33,213 nt of DNA from Synergistaceae bacterium (GCA_018436725.1 JAHDKT010000091.1:1-33213); one strand, 5' to 3'. Counted from the stretch's first letter, positions 1 through 8,152 are shown. Numbers and translations: made by a program. Notes: a model not told the origin generated them from the sequence alone.

Positions 1-37
1 CCGGAGGCCGATACTCTATCCGCTGAGCTACAGGCGC
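1..37 (-). tRNA. tRNA-Arg(CCG), 5' half, cut by the window edge
   Basis: Read on the minus strand, the sequence starts with the acceptor strand GCGCCTG, then TA, then a D-arm (GCTC paired with GAGT around AGCGGATA). The 5' side of the anticodon stem (TCGGC) and the start of the loop (CTCCGG) follow. With U33 in place, bases 34-36 read CCG, which decodes the arginine codon CGG. The variable arm, T-arm and 3' end lie beyond base 1. A strong promoter sits directly upstream, so this tRNA is transcribed on its own rather than from mutS2 readthrough. Confidence 0.88.
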
Positions 38-63
38 GGATGCCGCCCCGAAAGGCGAAGCCT

Positions 64-92
64 ATTCTACCCTTGAAAGATGACGGCGTCAA
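64..92 (-). promoter_or_regulatory. Sigma-70-type promoter for tRNA-Arg
   Basis: On the minus strand there is a -35 box TTGACG (87-92), exactly 17 bases of spacer and a -10 box TAGAAT (64-69). Transcription would start roughly 20 bases upstream of the tRNA. The stretch 93-230 between here and mutS2 holds no recognisable gene or U-tailed terminator. Confidence 0.75.
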
Positions 93-230
93 GGCTTGCG
101 GAGTTGTTAGAAAATTCGAGGCGTGGCCGATGCTCAAAGCGGGGAAGCTCTCTAGTCGATGCTCGGACTTTTTTTCCCGAGGAGGAGACAGTGTGAAACA
201 AACTTCCACATCTCCGCCAGGGACTCCTTT

Positions 231-2582
231 TCAGCGCCTGAACGTGACGATGGTGACCCCGAAGCCTCCCTCGCCGACATCGCCGAGACGGTAGGATTCC
301 ACGTACTTCAGCGAGGCGCAGAGCGCGTGGATCTCTCTGCGGAGGATCCCCTCGCCTCGCCCGTGGATCACGGTGACGCTCGAATGACCGCGGCGCAGGG
401 CCTGATCAAGGTAGCGTTCGACGAGGGGGAGCGCCTCCTGAACGTTCATTCCCCGGACCATGACGGACGAGGGAACCGTTTCCGGCGTCTCCATCACGGT
501 ATTATGCGGCATGGACGCCCCCTTTGGTTTCTTTTCCGTCTTAACCAGCTTTTTTACGTTGACGTCCATCTTGATCGCGCCGACGCGCAGAATGGCTTTC
601 TCGCCCTGGAGCATCTCGATGACACCCACATAGTCCGTTCCGACTATCTGCGCGGGCGTCCCGACGGCCGGGACAAATCCCTCCTGCCCTGCGGCGCTCT
701 TGAGGGCTCGCCGCTCCTGGCGCTGCTCGATTTTTTTGCGTTCGCTCCTGACGCGCTCCGAAGACTCCGATATCGTCCGGTGCACCACCGACTTCGACGC
801 GTCGTTGAGCGTGCGGAGAAGCTCTTTGCTGGACTCCTCGGCGCGTGCGAGCAGAGTTTCCGCCTTCCGTTCCGCTTCCGCGAGGATGCGGTCTTTTCTC
901 GACTCCATTTCGAAAGAGAACTCCTGGTACTTCTTTCGCTCCTCCGCAAGCGTCCTGCGAAGCGAGCGCATCTCGTTCTCCTCCTTGTCGAGCCACGCCC
1001 TCCGCTCGTTCAGTTCGCCGATGAGTTCCTCGACCGGGACCTCTCGTTCGCTCAATACCGCGCGCGCCTTGTCGAGGACGGAAAGCGGCATTCCGTAGCG
1101 CTGTGCGATGAAGAGCGCGTTGCTCTTCCCCGGAACCCCGAGGAGCATTCTGTACGTAGGAGACAGCGTTTCCACGTCGAATTCCATGCTTGCCGTTTCC
1201 ACGCCGGGAGCGGTGAGGGCGTACTGCTTGACGGGGTTGTGATGCGTCGTCGCAAGAGTAAGCCCCTTTTCCTTCGTCAGCGTGTCCAGCAGGGCGACTC
1301 CCAGCGCGGCTCCTTCCTGAGGGTCGGTGCCCGCGCCGAGTTCGTCGAGAAGGACGAGCGATGTTCTGTCGGCATTTTCCAGGATCGAGATGATGTTCTT
1401 CACATGCGCGCTGAAGGTGGACAGGTTTTGTTCTATGCTCTGTTCGTCTCCGATATCCGCATAGATGGCCCCGATATTCCCCACCCTGGAGTCCTCCTCC
1501 GCGGGAATGGGAAGGCCGCACCATGCAAGAAAGACGCAGACTCCGGCCGTCTTCAGAACGACGGTCTTGCCGCCTGTGTTCGGCCCCGTGATGACAAGGC
1601 TCCGGAATCCCTCGCCGCACTTGATGCTCACCGGAACAGCCTTTTCACCGAGAAGCGGGTGACGCGCCTCGTGCAGGGAGAAGAGCGTTTTCTCTTCGAT
1701 CCGGGGAAGCTTCCAGCGTCGTTTGGAAATGACTTCAGCGGCGCCGAAGAAGAGGTCGAAATCGGCGAGCACATCCTGCGCGTCGAGAACGGGGCGCTCC
1801 CGCGCCATAATGTCCGCCGTCAGCTTACGAAGGATACGATGCTCCTCTTCCTCCTGATCGCGCAGCCGGAGGGCGAGCGTATTGTTGAGCGGCACCAGCA
1901 CCGACGGCTCCATGTAGATGGAGCTTCCCGATCCGGATCTGTCGACCACGGTTCCAGGAAAGCGGTTGACGTACTCCTGCCGTACGAGGAAGACGAAGTG
2001 GCTGTTCCTATAGGCGAGCACTCTGTCCTGGAGCATCTGCGCGACGGAAGGGGTATCGAGAAGCGACTGCGCGGCGCGGCGGATTCGTCTGCGAAGCGAA
2101 TCCACATCCTGCCGTATGGAGGCGAGCGCAGGGCTTGCGGTATCGTAGAGCACGCCGTTGTCGTCCAGGACGCCGAGAGCTTGCAGTTCAGCGGAGAAGT
2201 CCCTGAAACGGCGGAACGGCTGCTCGAACGCAGGAAAGGTTCCGCGATGCTTGCCGAGGATCTCCCTTGTGGCGTTGGCAAGCGCCAGAAGGCGCGAAAC
2301 CGAAAGAAGCTCCTCGCCGGAGAGCATGCCCGAACGCTTCGCTCCCTGCAGCATGAAGGAGACGCAAACGGCCTTCGGGTTCCACGGCCACTCGCCGTTT
2401 CTGTCGCGTAACTCCATGTAGGAACGGAAGAGGTCGATCCGCTCAAGCAGGTTGCGGAGAGACGGCTGCGGTTTCAAGCGGTCGAGCGCGAAAAGCCCCA
2501 GCTCGCCCCGGACGGAGGATGCGAAGGTGTTCAGTATTTTGGGTATTTCGAGAATTCGCGAGACGTCTTCTTTAATTTCCAT
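231..2582 (-). CDS. mutS2: Endonuclease MutS2 (MutS homolog with Smr domain)
   Basis: This 783-residue protein has the normal length and order for MutS2. It has a core/clamp region, an ABC-type ATPase with Walker A GPNTGGKT (residues about 333-340) and Walker B LVLLDELGAGTD (about 409-420). A long charged coiled coil follows (about 510-610), and a C-terminal Smr nuclease domain contains HGRGEG (last 80 residues). The family lacks the mismatch-recognition domain of MutS; it binds branched DNA and suppresses homologous recombination, and in some bacteria it acts on collided ribosomes. Which role applies here cannot be told from sequence. Its start overlaps the end of cvpA by 11 bases, so it is the last gene of the pheST-zapA-cvpA-mutS2 run. 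No U-tailed terminator follows it. Confidence 0.96.
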   Translation of the reverse strand: MEIKEDVSRILEIPKILNTFASSVRGELGLFALDRLKPQPSLRNLLERIDLFRSYMELRDRNGEWPWNPKAVCVSFMLQGAKRSGMLSGEELLSVSRLLALANATREILGKHRGTFPAFEQPFRRFRDFSAELQALGVLDDNGVLYDTASPALASIRQDVDSLRRRIRRAAQSLLDTPSVAQMLQDRVLAYRNSHFVFLVRQEYVNRFPGTVVDRSGSGSSIYMEPSVLVPLNNTLALRLRDQEEEEHRILRKLTADIMARERPVLDAQDVLADFDLFFGAAEVISKRRWKLPRIEEKTLFSLHEARHPLLGEKAVPVSIKCGEGFRSLVITGPNTGGKTVVLKTAGVCVFLAWCGLPIPAEEDSRVGNIGAIYADIGDEQSIEQNLSTFSAHVKNIISILENADRTSLVLLDELGAGTDPQEGAALGVALLDTLTKEKGLTLATTHHNPVKQYALTAPGVETASMEFDVETLSPTYRMLLGVPGKSNALFIAQRYGMPLSVLDKARAVLSEREVPVEELIGELNERRAWLDKEENEMRSLRRTLAEERKKYQEFSFEMESRKDRILAEAERKAETLLARAEESSKELLRTLNDASKSVVHRTISESSERVRSERKKIEQRQERRALKSAAGQEGFVPAVGTPAQIVGTDYVGVIEMLQGEKAILRVGAIKMDVNVKKLVKTEKKPKGASMPHNTVMETPETVPSSVMVRGMNVQEALPLVERYLDQALRRGHSSVTVIHGRGEGILRREIHALCASLKYVESYRLGDVGEGGFGVTIVTFRR

Positions 2583-3156
2583 CCGAGGAACCTCCGTCCG
2601 CCTCTCCTCCGTTCCCCGGGAAGAGAGAGGGAAGGTTCAGCTCGGGCAGAGAGAAGTTCTCCGGAAAGATGTTCCACTCCCTCATTCGCGCCTGCACAAC
2701 CGGCCAGGCGGCATGGGCTCCCCGCATCACGACGCTCTCCGACATCCATTCGGACGGAATGATCGGCGAGTAGGTGGTAATGCCGACATACAGGAAGAGG
2801 ATCAGCGCGACGCCCTTGAGCGCTCCCGCGACCGCGCCGAGAATTCTGTCGACGAATGCGAGCGACGTGAATTTTAGAAAGGCGCGCACCATCTTGCACA
2901 TAAGCGCCGCGCCCACGACTGCCGCGATATAGATGAGGGCCATCGCGGAGACGGACAGCAGCGCGCTCCCTCCCTGCGGCCAGATCTCCGCAAGTTTTTC
3001 GGCGAGAGGATCGGAGTACTTCCAGGCGAGGATGATTCCTCCTACCGTTCCAAGCAGTGAAAAGAACTCTCCGGAAAATCCGCGGAAGAGACCCCGGAGC
3101 ACAAGCGTGATAACTATAAGCAACATTACGATATCAAAAACGGAAGCCACATTCAT
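2572..3156 (-). CDS. cvpA: CvpA family membrane protein
   Basis: The 194-residue protein has about four hydrophobic segments (residues about 8-28, 30-48, 64-85 and 103-125) and a polar tail of roughly 60 residues. The N-terminus (FDIVMLLIVITLVLRGLFRG) is typical of CvpA. Family members were linked to colicin V production in E. coli and more recently to envelope stress tolerance; the biochemical function is not settled. The start overlaps the zapA stop as ATGA, with GGAGGAG upstream inside zapA, which points to translational coupling. The gene order zapA-cvpA-mutS2 is common in Firmicutes-like genomes and supports the call. The acidic, Ser/Gly-rich last 15 residues look disordered. Confidence 0.88.
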   Translation of the reverse strand: MNVASVFDIVMLLIVITLVLRGLFRGFSGEFFSLLGTVGGIILAWKYSDPLAEKLAEIWPQGGSALLSVSAMALIYIAAVVGAALMCKMVRAFLKFTSLAFVDRILGAVAGALKGVALILFLYVGITTYSPIIPSEWMSESVVMRGAHAAWPVVQARMREWNIFPENFSLPELNLPSLFPGNGGEADGGSSDGN

Positions 3157-3395
3157 TGTTTTTCAAGCTCCTCCGAAAACACGTCTATTTTGGAGCGAAT
3201 CTTTTCAAGGGTCCAGCCGAGCTGGAGACACAGGAGAAGAAGAATCTTCTCCTGGTCGAGGGTGTGCTCCAGCTCGCCGGTAAATTCGGCCATGAGCTTC
3301 GTTACCCGCATCAGACTCTCGTCGTCGAGAGATGTTCTGACGTGGTAGACGCTCCTGCCGACCTTGATCGTCACATCGCGAAGGGACGACGTCAC
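3153..3395 (-). CDS. zapA: Cell division protein ZapA
   Basis: The 80-residue protein matches the short ZapA layout: an N-terminal beta-rich part (VTIKVGRSVYHVRTSLDDE) followed by a long helix able to form the coiled-coil dimer (residues about 30-80). ZapA binds and bundles FtsZ filaments at mid-cell. The start is a GTG overlapping the stop of the upstream coiled-coil gene as GTGA, and the end overlaps cvpA as ATGA, so it is coupled on both sides. Position between pheT and cvpA-mutS2 is the usual ZapA context. Sequence identity to characterised ZapA is low in proteins this short, so the call rests on both fold pattern and context. Confidence 0.82.
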   Translation of the reverse strand: MTSSLRDVTIKVGRSVYHVRTSLDDESLMRVTKLMAEFTGELEHTLDQEKILLLLCLQLGWTLEKIRSKIDVFSEELEKQ

Positions 3396-3715
3396 CCTCT
3401 GGCGCTCCTTTCCCCTCCGGCGCCGGGTGCGGCGCCCGTCAGTTCGGGCATGAGGGTCGAAATACGATCATAGATAACCTTTAACTGAGCCTCTATCTGG
3501 TTCTTCTCTTTCTGGAGGGTGAGTTTCTCGCGTTCGAGCACCTCCAGCGTTCTTTGATTTTCCTTCCCTGCGCGGATGAGTTCGAGATCCTTCTCGGCGA
3601 ATTTGCTTTTCAGATCGTCGACCTGGGCGCGAAGCTGATCCCGCTCCGCCCGCAGGGAGGAGACGGTCGAGCAGAGCTTGTCGACGAGATGTTCGATATT
3701 TCCGATCGCCGTCAT
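3392..3715 (-). CDS. Small coiled-coil protein, ZapB-like in form
   Basis: I do not recognise a named family with certainty. The 107-residue product is almost wholly helical coiled coil (residues about 5-90, rich in Glu, Lys, Leu and Gln) and then has a Pro/Gly/Ala-rich tail. It has no membrane segment or signal peptide. It starts at ATG with AGGGGG eight bases upstream, 13 bases after pheT, and overlaps zapA by four bases (GTGA). In gamma-proteobacteria ZapA works with the short coiled-coil protein ZapB. Being translationally coupled to zapA and of similar form suggests a divisome partner, but this is inference from context, since coiled coils resemble each other by composition. Confidence 0.7.
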   Translation of the reverse strand: MTAIGNIEHLVDKLCSTVSSLRAERDQLRAQVDDLKSKFAEKDLELIRAGKENQRTLEVLEREKLTLQKEKNQIEAQLKVIYDRISTLMPELTGAAPGAGGERSARG

Positions 3716-3728
3716 TCCGATCGCCCCC

Positions 3729-6131
3729 TTACCGTAGCACGTATCCGCTCGCGGTCATTCTGGCGCGGACGAGTTCGTTCACATCGTCCACTTCTTCGTC
3801 GGTGAGCGTCCTGTCGTCGCGTTTGTACGAGAGAGAGAACGCGAGCCCCCGATGCCCCTCCGGAACTCCTTTGCCGGAGTACACATCGAAGAGGCGCACT
3901 TCCCCGAGGAGCCGGCCCCCCTCTTCGCGGATCAGTCCGGTCACCTTCTCCATAGGCTCCGTCAGAGGCACGAAGAGAGAGATGTCCCTGAACACCGGCG
4001 GGAACGAGGAGAGTTCTCTGAACGCCGGAAGCGCGGGCGATTCAAAGGGCTCGAGATCCAGTTCGAATGCGAAGAGCGGCGCGCAGTCAAGCTCCTTTTC
4101 GATCGACGGTTTCAGGCGGAGCAGATACCCGACCTGTTTCTCTCCGCTGTAGAGAATCGCGGTCTGGCCGCGATGCCCGAAATGTTCTTCGCCCTGGACA
4201 AAACGGAGGGAGACGCCGCGACTCTCGGCAAGGGCGAGTACATCCGCCTTGAGCGTGAAGAGGTCGTCCGCGTCGGCGGGGCCATAGGGAAGCCGAGGAT
4301 CCTTTCCTCCGTAGGCCAGACCGCATATTCGCTCGACCTCCTCGTGCCCTCCCTCGTCGATGGGGAGGAAGACTCTGCCGAGTTCGAAAACGCGGATCGC
4401 CGTCTTCCATCCGGACGCCACGCTCTGTTCGACGCTCCGAAGAAGACCGGGGAGCAGGGTGGTTCGCATCCTCGACTGCTCCGCGCTCAGCGGGTTGGCC
4501 AGAGAAAGAGGCGCCGCCCGGCGGTCGGAGGGGGGAAGGCGCAGAAGATCGACGAACGAGGGGGAGAGGAAACTGTAGTTTACCAGCTCCACATACCCTC
4601 TTGAGAGAAGCGTTGAGCGAATTTCGCCTTTGAGGCGGGTCGTCGGGCCGATGTCGCCTCGTCCGTAGAGGGCTTGCGGAAGACGGGGCTTCAGCGTCTC
4701 GTTGTACCCGCGGATCCTGCCGACTTCTTCGATAAGATCCTCTTCGATGGAGATATCCGGGCGCCAAGAGGGGACGGAAAACGTCTTCGCTTCCGGCGTC
4801 GATGAAATCTCGGCGAGGCCGAGGCGCGAAAGAATGGCCGCCGCTTCCTCCATGTCCTCCGTAAGCAAAATTTTCTTCAGGCTGCTTCGCGTCAAAGAGA
4901 CAGTCCGCTCTTCGGGCAGCTTCGTCGAGGCTCTGAGAACGGAATACCCGGCCTCCGCCGCTCCCCACTCCTCAAGAAGTGAAAAGATATACTGCAGCGA
5001 CGTTTCGGTGATCTTGGCATCGACGATACGGGCATAACGGAAGGCCGCTTCGGAGGTAATGCCGAGCCTGCGGGAGGTTCGGCTTACACGGATGGCGTCG
5101 AAGATGGCGGACTCGAGGAAGACATTTCGAGTCGATTCGAGGATTTCGCTGTTCTCCCCGCCCATGACGCCGGCGATACCCACCGCGAGGCCGCCGCTCG
5201 TGATGAGCATATCGCCCGGTTCGAGTTTGTGGCTCTTCCCGTCGAGCGTTCTGGTTTCTTCTCCGGCGCGGGCCGAGCGCACCGTAATCTCCGGCGAAGC
5301 GAGACGTCCGGCATCGAAGGCGTGCGTCGGTTGCCCGAGCATCAGCATGGCGAGGTTGGTGGCGTCGACCATCGCGGATATCGGGCGCATTCCGAGCAAC
5401 GTGAGCATGATCCGCGTCCGAAGCGGCGACGGGCCGCTCCTGAGTCCGGTAATCAGACCGAGGCAGTAGAGCGGACATCCATCGTCTTGAAGAGAGATCC
5501 CCCTGAATTCGACGGGCCATTGGGCGTTTTTCCCGTTCGCGGGAAACGAGGCGAGGTCCTTTTTCCACCGTGCTTCGGGAAACAGGGCGAAGACCTCGCG
5601 GGCCACGCCGAGCATGCTCAGCAGATCGCCCCGGTTCGGCGTCACGGAGAGGTCGAGAATGGCGTCGTCAAGCCCAAGCAGCCGTTTAACGTCCTCGCCG
5701 GGCGCCGTCTCCGAGGGCAGACGAAGGATACCGAATTCGTCCGCCGCCTCCGGTATCCCCAGTTCCGCCGCGGAGAGCAGCATTCCGCAGCTCTCGACGC
5801 CGTCGAAATCGCGGACGCCGAGAACGGCCCCGTCGGCGAGCACGGCGCCGGGACGTCCCCAGGGGACGATATCCCCGGCGGAGAGATTCGGGGCCGCCGT
5901 CACGACGAGAGCGCTTCCCGCGCAGTCGTGTACGGAGGCGACAAAAAGGTTTTCTTTGAGGGGGTGTCTTTCCATTTTTTCGATCCGGGCGGAACGCACA
6001 TCCTTGAGCAGAGCGCAGGGGTAGTCGACGGATTCGACTTCGCATCCCGTGAGCGTCAGTCGCTCCGCGACCTCTTGCAGCGATGCGGGAATCGTCAGTA
6101 TGTCGTTCAGCAGGTTCCAGGAAATCAGCAT
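3729..6131 (-). CDS. pheT: Phenylalanyl-tRNA synthetase beta subunit
   Basis: The 800-residue protein has the full bacterial PheT architecture. It has an N-terminal part with the tRNA-binding OB fold (about 40-150), the B3/B4 editing region (about 200-370), B5 (about 395-470), a catalytic-like core and a C-terminal FDX-ACB domain (about 705-800, with RDISLFVP and GYVLR at the end). With PheS it forms the alpha2-beta2 enzyme that charges tRNA-Phe; the beta chain edits Tyr-tRNA-Phe. The ATG has GGAGG eight bases upstream and overlaps the end of pheS by seven bases, consistent with coupled, equimolar synthesis. Confidence 0.98.
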   Translation of the reverse strand: MLISWNLLNDILTIPASLQEVAERLTLTGCEVESVDYPCALLKDVRSARIEKMERHPLKENLFVASVHDCAGSALVVTAAPNLSAGDIVPWGRPGAVLADGAVLGVRDFDGVESCGMLLSAAELGIPEAADEFGILRLPSETAPGEDVKRLLGLDDAILDLSVTPNRGDLLSMLGVAREVFALFPEARWKKDLASFPANGKNAQWPVEFRGISLQDDGCPLYCLGLITGLRSGPSPLRTRIMLTLLGMRPISAMVDATNLAMLMLGQPTHAFDAGRLASPEITVRSARAGEETRTLDGKSHKLEPGDMLITSGGLAVGIAGVMGGENSEILESTRNVFLESAIFDAIRVSRTSRRLGITSEAAFRYARIVDAKITETSLQYIFSLLEEWGAAEAGYSVLRASTKLPEERTVSLTRSSLKKILLTEDMEEAAAILSRLGLAEISSTPEAKTFSVPSWRPDISIEEDLIEEVGRIRGYNETLKPRLPQALYGRGDIGPTTRLKGEIRSTLLSRGYVELVNYSFLSPSFVDLLRLPPSDRRAAPLSLANPLSAEQSRMRTTLLPGLLRSVEQSVASGWKTAIRVFELGRVFLPIDEGGHEEVERICGLAYGGKDPRLPYGPADADDLFTLKADVLALAESRGVSLRFVQGEEHFGHRGQTAILYSGEKQVGYLLRLKPSIEKELDCAPLFAFELDLEPFESPALPAFRELSSFPPVFRDISLFVPLTEPMEKVTGLIREEGGRLLGEVRLFDVYSGKGVPEGHRGLAFSLSYKRDDRTLTDEEVDDVNELVRARMTASGYVLR

Positions 6132-7171
6132 GAGAAACGCCTCCCCGAGAGAAGATAGGGCACGTTGCCTTCAAAGAGCACGCGCAGGTCGGTCAATCCG
6201 TATTTGAGCATGGCGATGCGGTCGAGCCCTATCCCCCATGCGAAGCCGTTGTACACCGAGGGGTCGATGCCTCCGTATCGGATGACGTTGGGGTGAACCA
6301 TGCCTAGTCCCGCCACTTCGAGCCAGCCCGTTCCCTTGCATATTCTGCACGAGGGGTTCTTGCCCGAGCACTCGACGCACTCGATGTCGAGTTCGAGAGA
6401 GGGTTCCGTGAAGGGGAAGTAACTCGCGCGGTAGCGGGCTTTGAGGGGGCGGGAGAAGATTGCCGCCATGAGCGCTTCGAGGCACCCTTTCATATCGGCC
6501 ACGGAGATGTCCTTCTCGACGAGCAGTCCTTCGAGCTGATTGAACATGGGCGAGTGCGTAGGGTCGCTGTCGCGCCTGTACACCTTGCCGGGGCAGACGA
6601 TCCGGATCGGCGCGCCGTGTCGGAGCATCGCCCTGATCTGCACGGGCGACGTGTGCGTCCGCAGGAGCTTGCCGTCCGGGAAATAGAAGGTATCCGCCAT
6701 GTCCCTCGCAGGGTGGGATGCCGGGATGTTGAGCGCCTCGAAATTGTGGAAGTCGTCCTCTATCTCGGGACCGAGCGCTACGGAAAAACCGAGTCCCGCA
6801 AGAATTTCCACCACATCCTGCGTCAACTGGGCGACCGGATGGATCCCTCCCGTGCTCCTCCCCCGGGGAGGAAGCGTTACGTCGATGCGGTGCGTTCTCT
6901 CCGCGACATCAGATTCCTTTTCTTCAAGCTCTCTTTTCTTCCCTTCGAGAATCTCCTCCATACGGTCGCGGAGGGAGTTGACTGCCTGACCGACAACGGG
7001 GCGCTCCTCGGGTGAAAGGGAGCCGAGCGTCTTCAAAAAGGAGGTCACGGCGCCCTTCTTACCGAGAAAAGCGACCTTTACCTGCTGCAGTTCCTCGGAA
7101 GAAGCTAATGATGCGATCTGTTCCAAAAAATTAAGTTCGATTCCTTCCAGTTCAGTGCGGATGGACGTCAC
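6125..7171 (-). CDS. pheS: Phenylalanyl-tRNA synthetase alpha subunit
   Basis: This is the catalytic alpha subunit, 348 residues from a GTG start. I chose GTG at 7171 because AAGGAGGA lies about nine bases upstream and the family N-terminus begins there; the longer frame upstream is low-complexity and unlike PheS. It has an N-terminal coiled coil (residues about 5-90), class II motif 2 region (FHNFEALNIPASHPARDMAD), a Cys-rich loop (CVEC...CRICKGTGW) common in bacterial PheS, and motif 3 (GIGLDRIAML) near the C-terminus. It catalyses ATP-dependent charging of tRNA-Phe with PheT. No T-box or Phe-rich leader peptide is present upstream. Confidence 0.98.
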   Translation of the reverse strand: MTSIRTELEGIELNFLEQIASLASSEELQQVKVAFLGKKGAVTSFLKTLGSLSPEERPVVGQAVNSLRDRMEEILEGKKRELEEKESDVAERTHRIDVTLPPRGRSTGGIHPVAQLTQDVVEILAGLGFSVALGPEIEDDFHNFEALNIPASHPARDMADTFYFPDGKLLRTHTSPVQIRAMLRHGAPIRIVCPGKVYRRDSDPTHSPMFNQLEGLLVEKDISVADMKGCLEALMAAIFSRPLKARYRASYFPFTEPSLELDIECVECSGKNPSCRICKGTGWLEVAGLGMVHPNVIRYGGIDPSVYNGFAWGIGLDRIAMLKYGLTDLRVLFEGNVPYLLSGRRFSC

Positions 7172-7335
7172 GTGCCGTTCTCCTCCTTCTCGTTCATTTC
7201 GGAATACTCCTCCTCCACACGGCCTGCTGCGGCATATCCCCCGCATCGACGAACCGGACCGTGGCGGGAAAAGCGCTGCGTCTTCAGTCGAAAAGAAGGA
7301 AAAGAGCACTCTTCTTCGTGCGAAAATTCTACTCC

Positions 7336-7358
7336 GGAGTGGATTATATCACCACTCC
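7336..7358 (-). promoter_or_regulatory. pheS promoter (extended -10) within a 7-bp inverted repeat
   Basis: The minus strand has a consensus -10 box TATAAT (7343-7348) preceded by TGA, forming an extended -10. No good -35 box lies 16-18 bases upstream, which is tolerable for extended -10 promoters. A perfect inverted repeat, GGAGTGG and CCACTCC, flanks exactly this nine-base element. The repeat could be an operator for a dimeric repressor or could form a hairpin at the transcript start. Confidence 0.6.
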
Positions 7359-7376
7359 CGCCGCCGCTCCACATGC

Positions 7377-7417
7377 AAAGAAAAAGGGTTCCCGCCGCGA
7401 CCCGGCGGCAGGAACCC
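7377..7417 (-). terminator. Intrinsic terminator after rplT
   Basis: On the minus strand a GC-rich hairpin of about 13 pairs (GGGTTCC...GGAACCC outer stem, GCCGC/GCGGC inner stem, five-base loop) is followed by TTTTCTTT. It ends the infC-rpmI-rplT transcript about 80 bases after the rplT stop and separates it from the pheS promoter. Confidence 0.85.
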
Positions 7418-7497
7418 CGAAATGGCATCATTGTGAAGGCCGGCGGCTCCGCAGTGCTGCGCAGAGCGTTATACGCCCTCCGAACGCTCCGGAATGC

Positions 7498-7857
7498 TTA
7501 CTTGCCCAGCGCGTTTTTCGCCTGCGCCGTGAGCTGAGTGAACGCCGCCATATCGTTGATCGCCAGCTCGGAAAGCATCTTTCTGTTGATGACGATTCCC
7601 GACTTTTTCAGACCGTTCATGAAGGCGCTGTAGGACATTCCGCAGGATCTGGTCGCAGCGTTGATTCTGGTGATCCACAGGCGGCGGAAATCCCTCTTCT
7701 TCCGTTTTCTATCGACATACGCCCTTGAAAGGGAGTGAAGATAGGCCTCTCTCGCTCTCCGATACACGTTCTTCTTTCGTCCCCAGTACCCTTTGGTTAT
7801 CGAAAAAAGTTTTTTTCTTTTTTTATCGCTTGCGCTACCACCTTTGACGCGGGGCAT
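7498..7857 (-). CDS. rplT: 50S ribosomal protein L20
   Basis: The 119-residue basic protein matches L20 over its whole length, including the extended N-terminal tail (MPRVKGG...KGYWGRKKNVYRRA) and the globular part (DFRRLWITRINAA, GLKKSGI). It is needed early in 50S assembly. In both E. coli and Bacillus, L20 also represses its own operon by binding leader RNA. Start is ATG with GAGGTGA upstream. It is the last gene of infC-rpmI-rplT, 34 bases after rpmI, and is followed by an intrinsic terminator. Confidence 0.98.
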   Translation of the reverse strand: MPRVKGGSASDKKRKKLFSITKGYWGRKKNVYRRAREAYLHSLSRAYVDRKRKKRDFRRLWITRINAATRSCGMSYSAFMNGLKKSGIVINRKMLSELAINDMAAFTQLTAQAKNALGK

Positions 7858-7891
7858 CGCACGTCACCTCTTTCATAAATTGAACTTGTTC

Positions 7892-8089
7892 TCAGTTGTA
7901 CGGGAGAAGCTTCTTCAGGCTCTCGATTCGAGTAGCGTCGACATACCCTGTTTTGCGCAGCTTGCGAAGGCGGGCGGGTCCCTTCACCGTAAGATGATGA
8001 CCTCTTCCCACCCTGCGGTAGGAGAGCTTCCCGGTTCCAGTGAACGAAAATCTCTTTTTGGCTCCCGAATGGGATTTGAGCTTTGGCAT
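7892..8089 (-). CDS. rpmI: 50S ribosomal protein L35
   Basis: The 65-residue product has the normal L35 length and sequence (MPKLKSHSGAKKRF, GHHLTVK, RLRKLRKTGYV). I chose the ATG at 8089 because the family starts MPK and AAGGAGGA lies nearby upstream; the 11 extra codons of the longer frame cover that binding site. It lies between infC and rplT in the universally common order. Confidence 0.97.
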   Translation of the reverse strand: MPKLKSHSGAKKRFSFTGTGKLSYRRVGRGHHLTVKGPARLRKLRKTGYVDATRIESLKKLLPYN

Positions 8090-8125
8090 TTGAGCATTCC
8101 TCCTTCCTCGGATATTCTTCAAGAT

Positions 8126-8152
8126 AAAAGCCCGCCGCAGTTCGCGACAGGC
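8126..8152 (-). terminator. Terminator-like hairpin between infC and rpmI
   Basis: On the minus strand GCCTGTCGC and GCGGCGGGC pair fully over nine positions (two G-U pairs) around a five-base loop and are followed by TTTTATCTT. It lies 40-65 bases after infC and upstream of the rpmI ribosome-binding site. It may partially terminate, trim the 3' end of infC mRNA, or take part in L20 control. Because rpmI and rplT have no obvious promoter of their own, it cannot be a complete stop. Confidence 0.45.

Larger units (their letters stand above)
7172..7497. other. 326-base intergenic region between rplT and pheS
   Basis: On the minus strand this holds, in order, the rplT terminator (7377-7417), the pheS extended -10 promoter inside an inverted repeat (7336-7358), and an untranslated leader of about 165 bases. 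The leader ends in a possible nine-codon reading frame preceded by GGAGGAGGAG; its TGA overlaps the pheS GTG. The nine codons contain no Phe, so classic Phe attenuation is not supported. I see no T-box sequence. Confidence 0.6.

Noticed and set aside
152..211. Nineteen-codon minus-strand frame after mutS2 with AAAGGAG upstream
   Set aside because: It is too short and has no recognisable sequence. A binding-site-like purine run and a 19-codon frame easily occur by chance.
159..2411. A 750-codon plus-strand open frame opposite mutS2
   Set aside because: It is the reverse-strand shadow of mutS2, rich in Arg, His and Leu, with no domain and no ribosome-binding site at its start.
7172..7335. Phenylalanine leader-peptide attenuation of pheST
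   Set aside because: The only well-placed short frame has no Phe codons and there is no terminator hairpin between the promoter and pheS.
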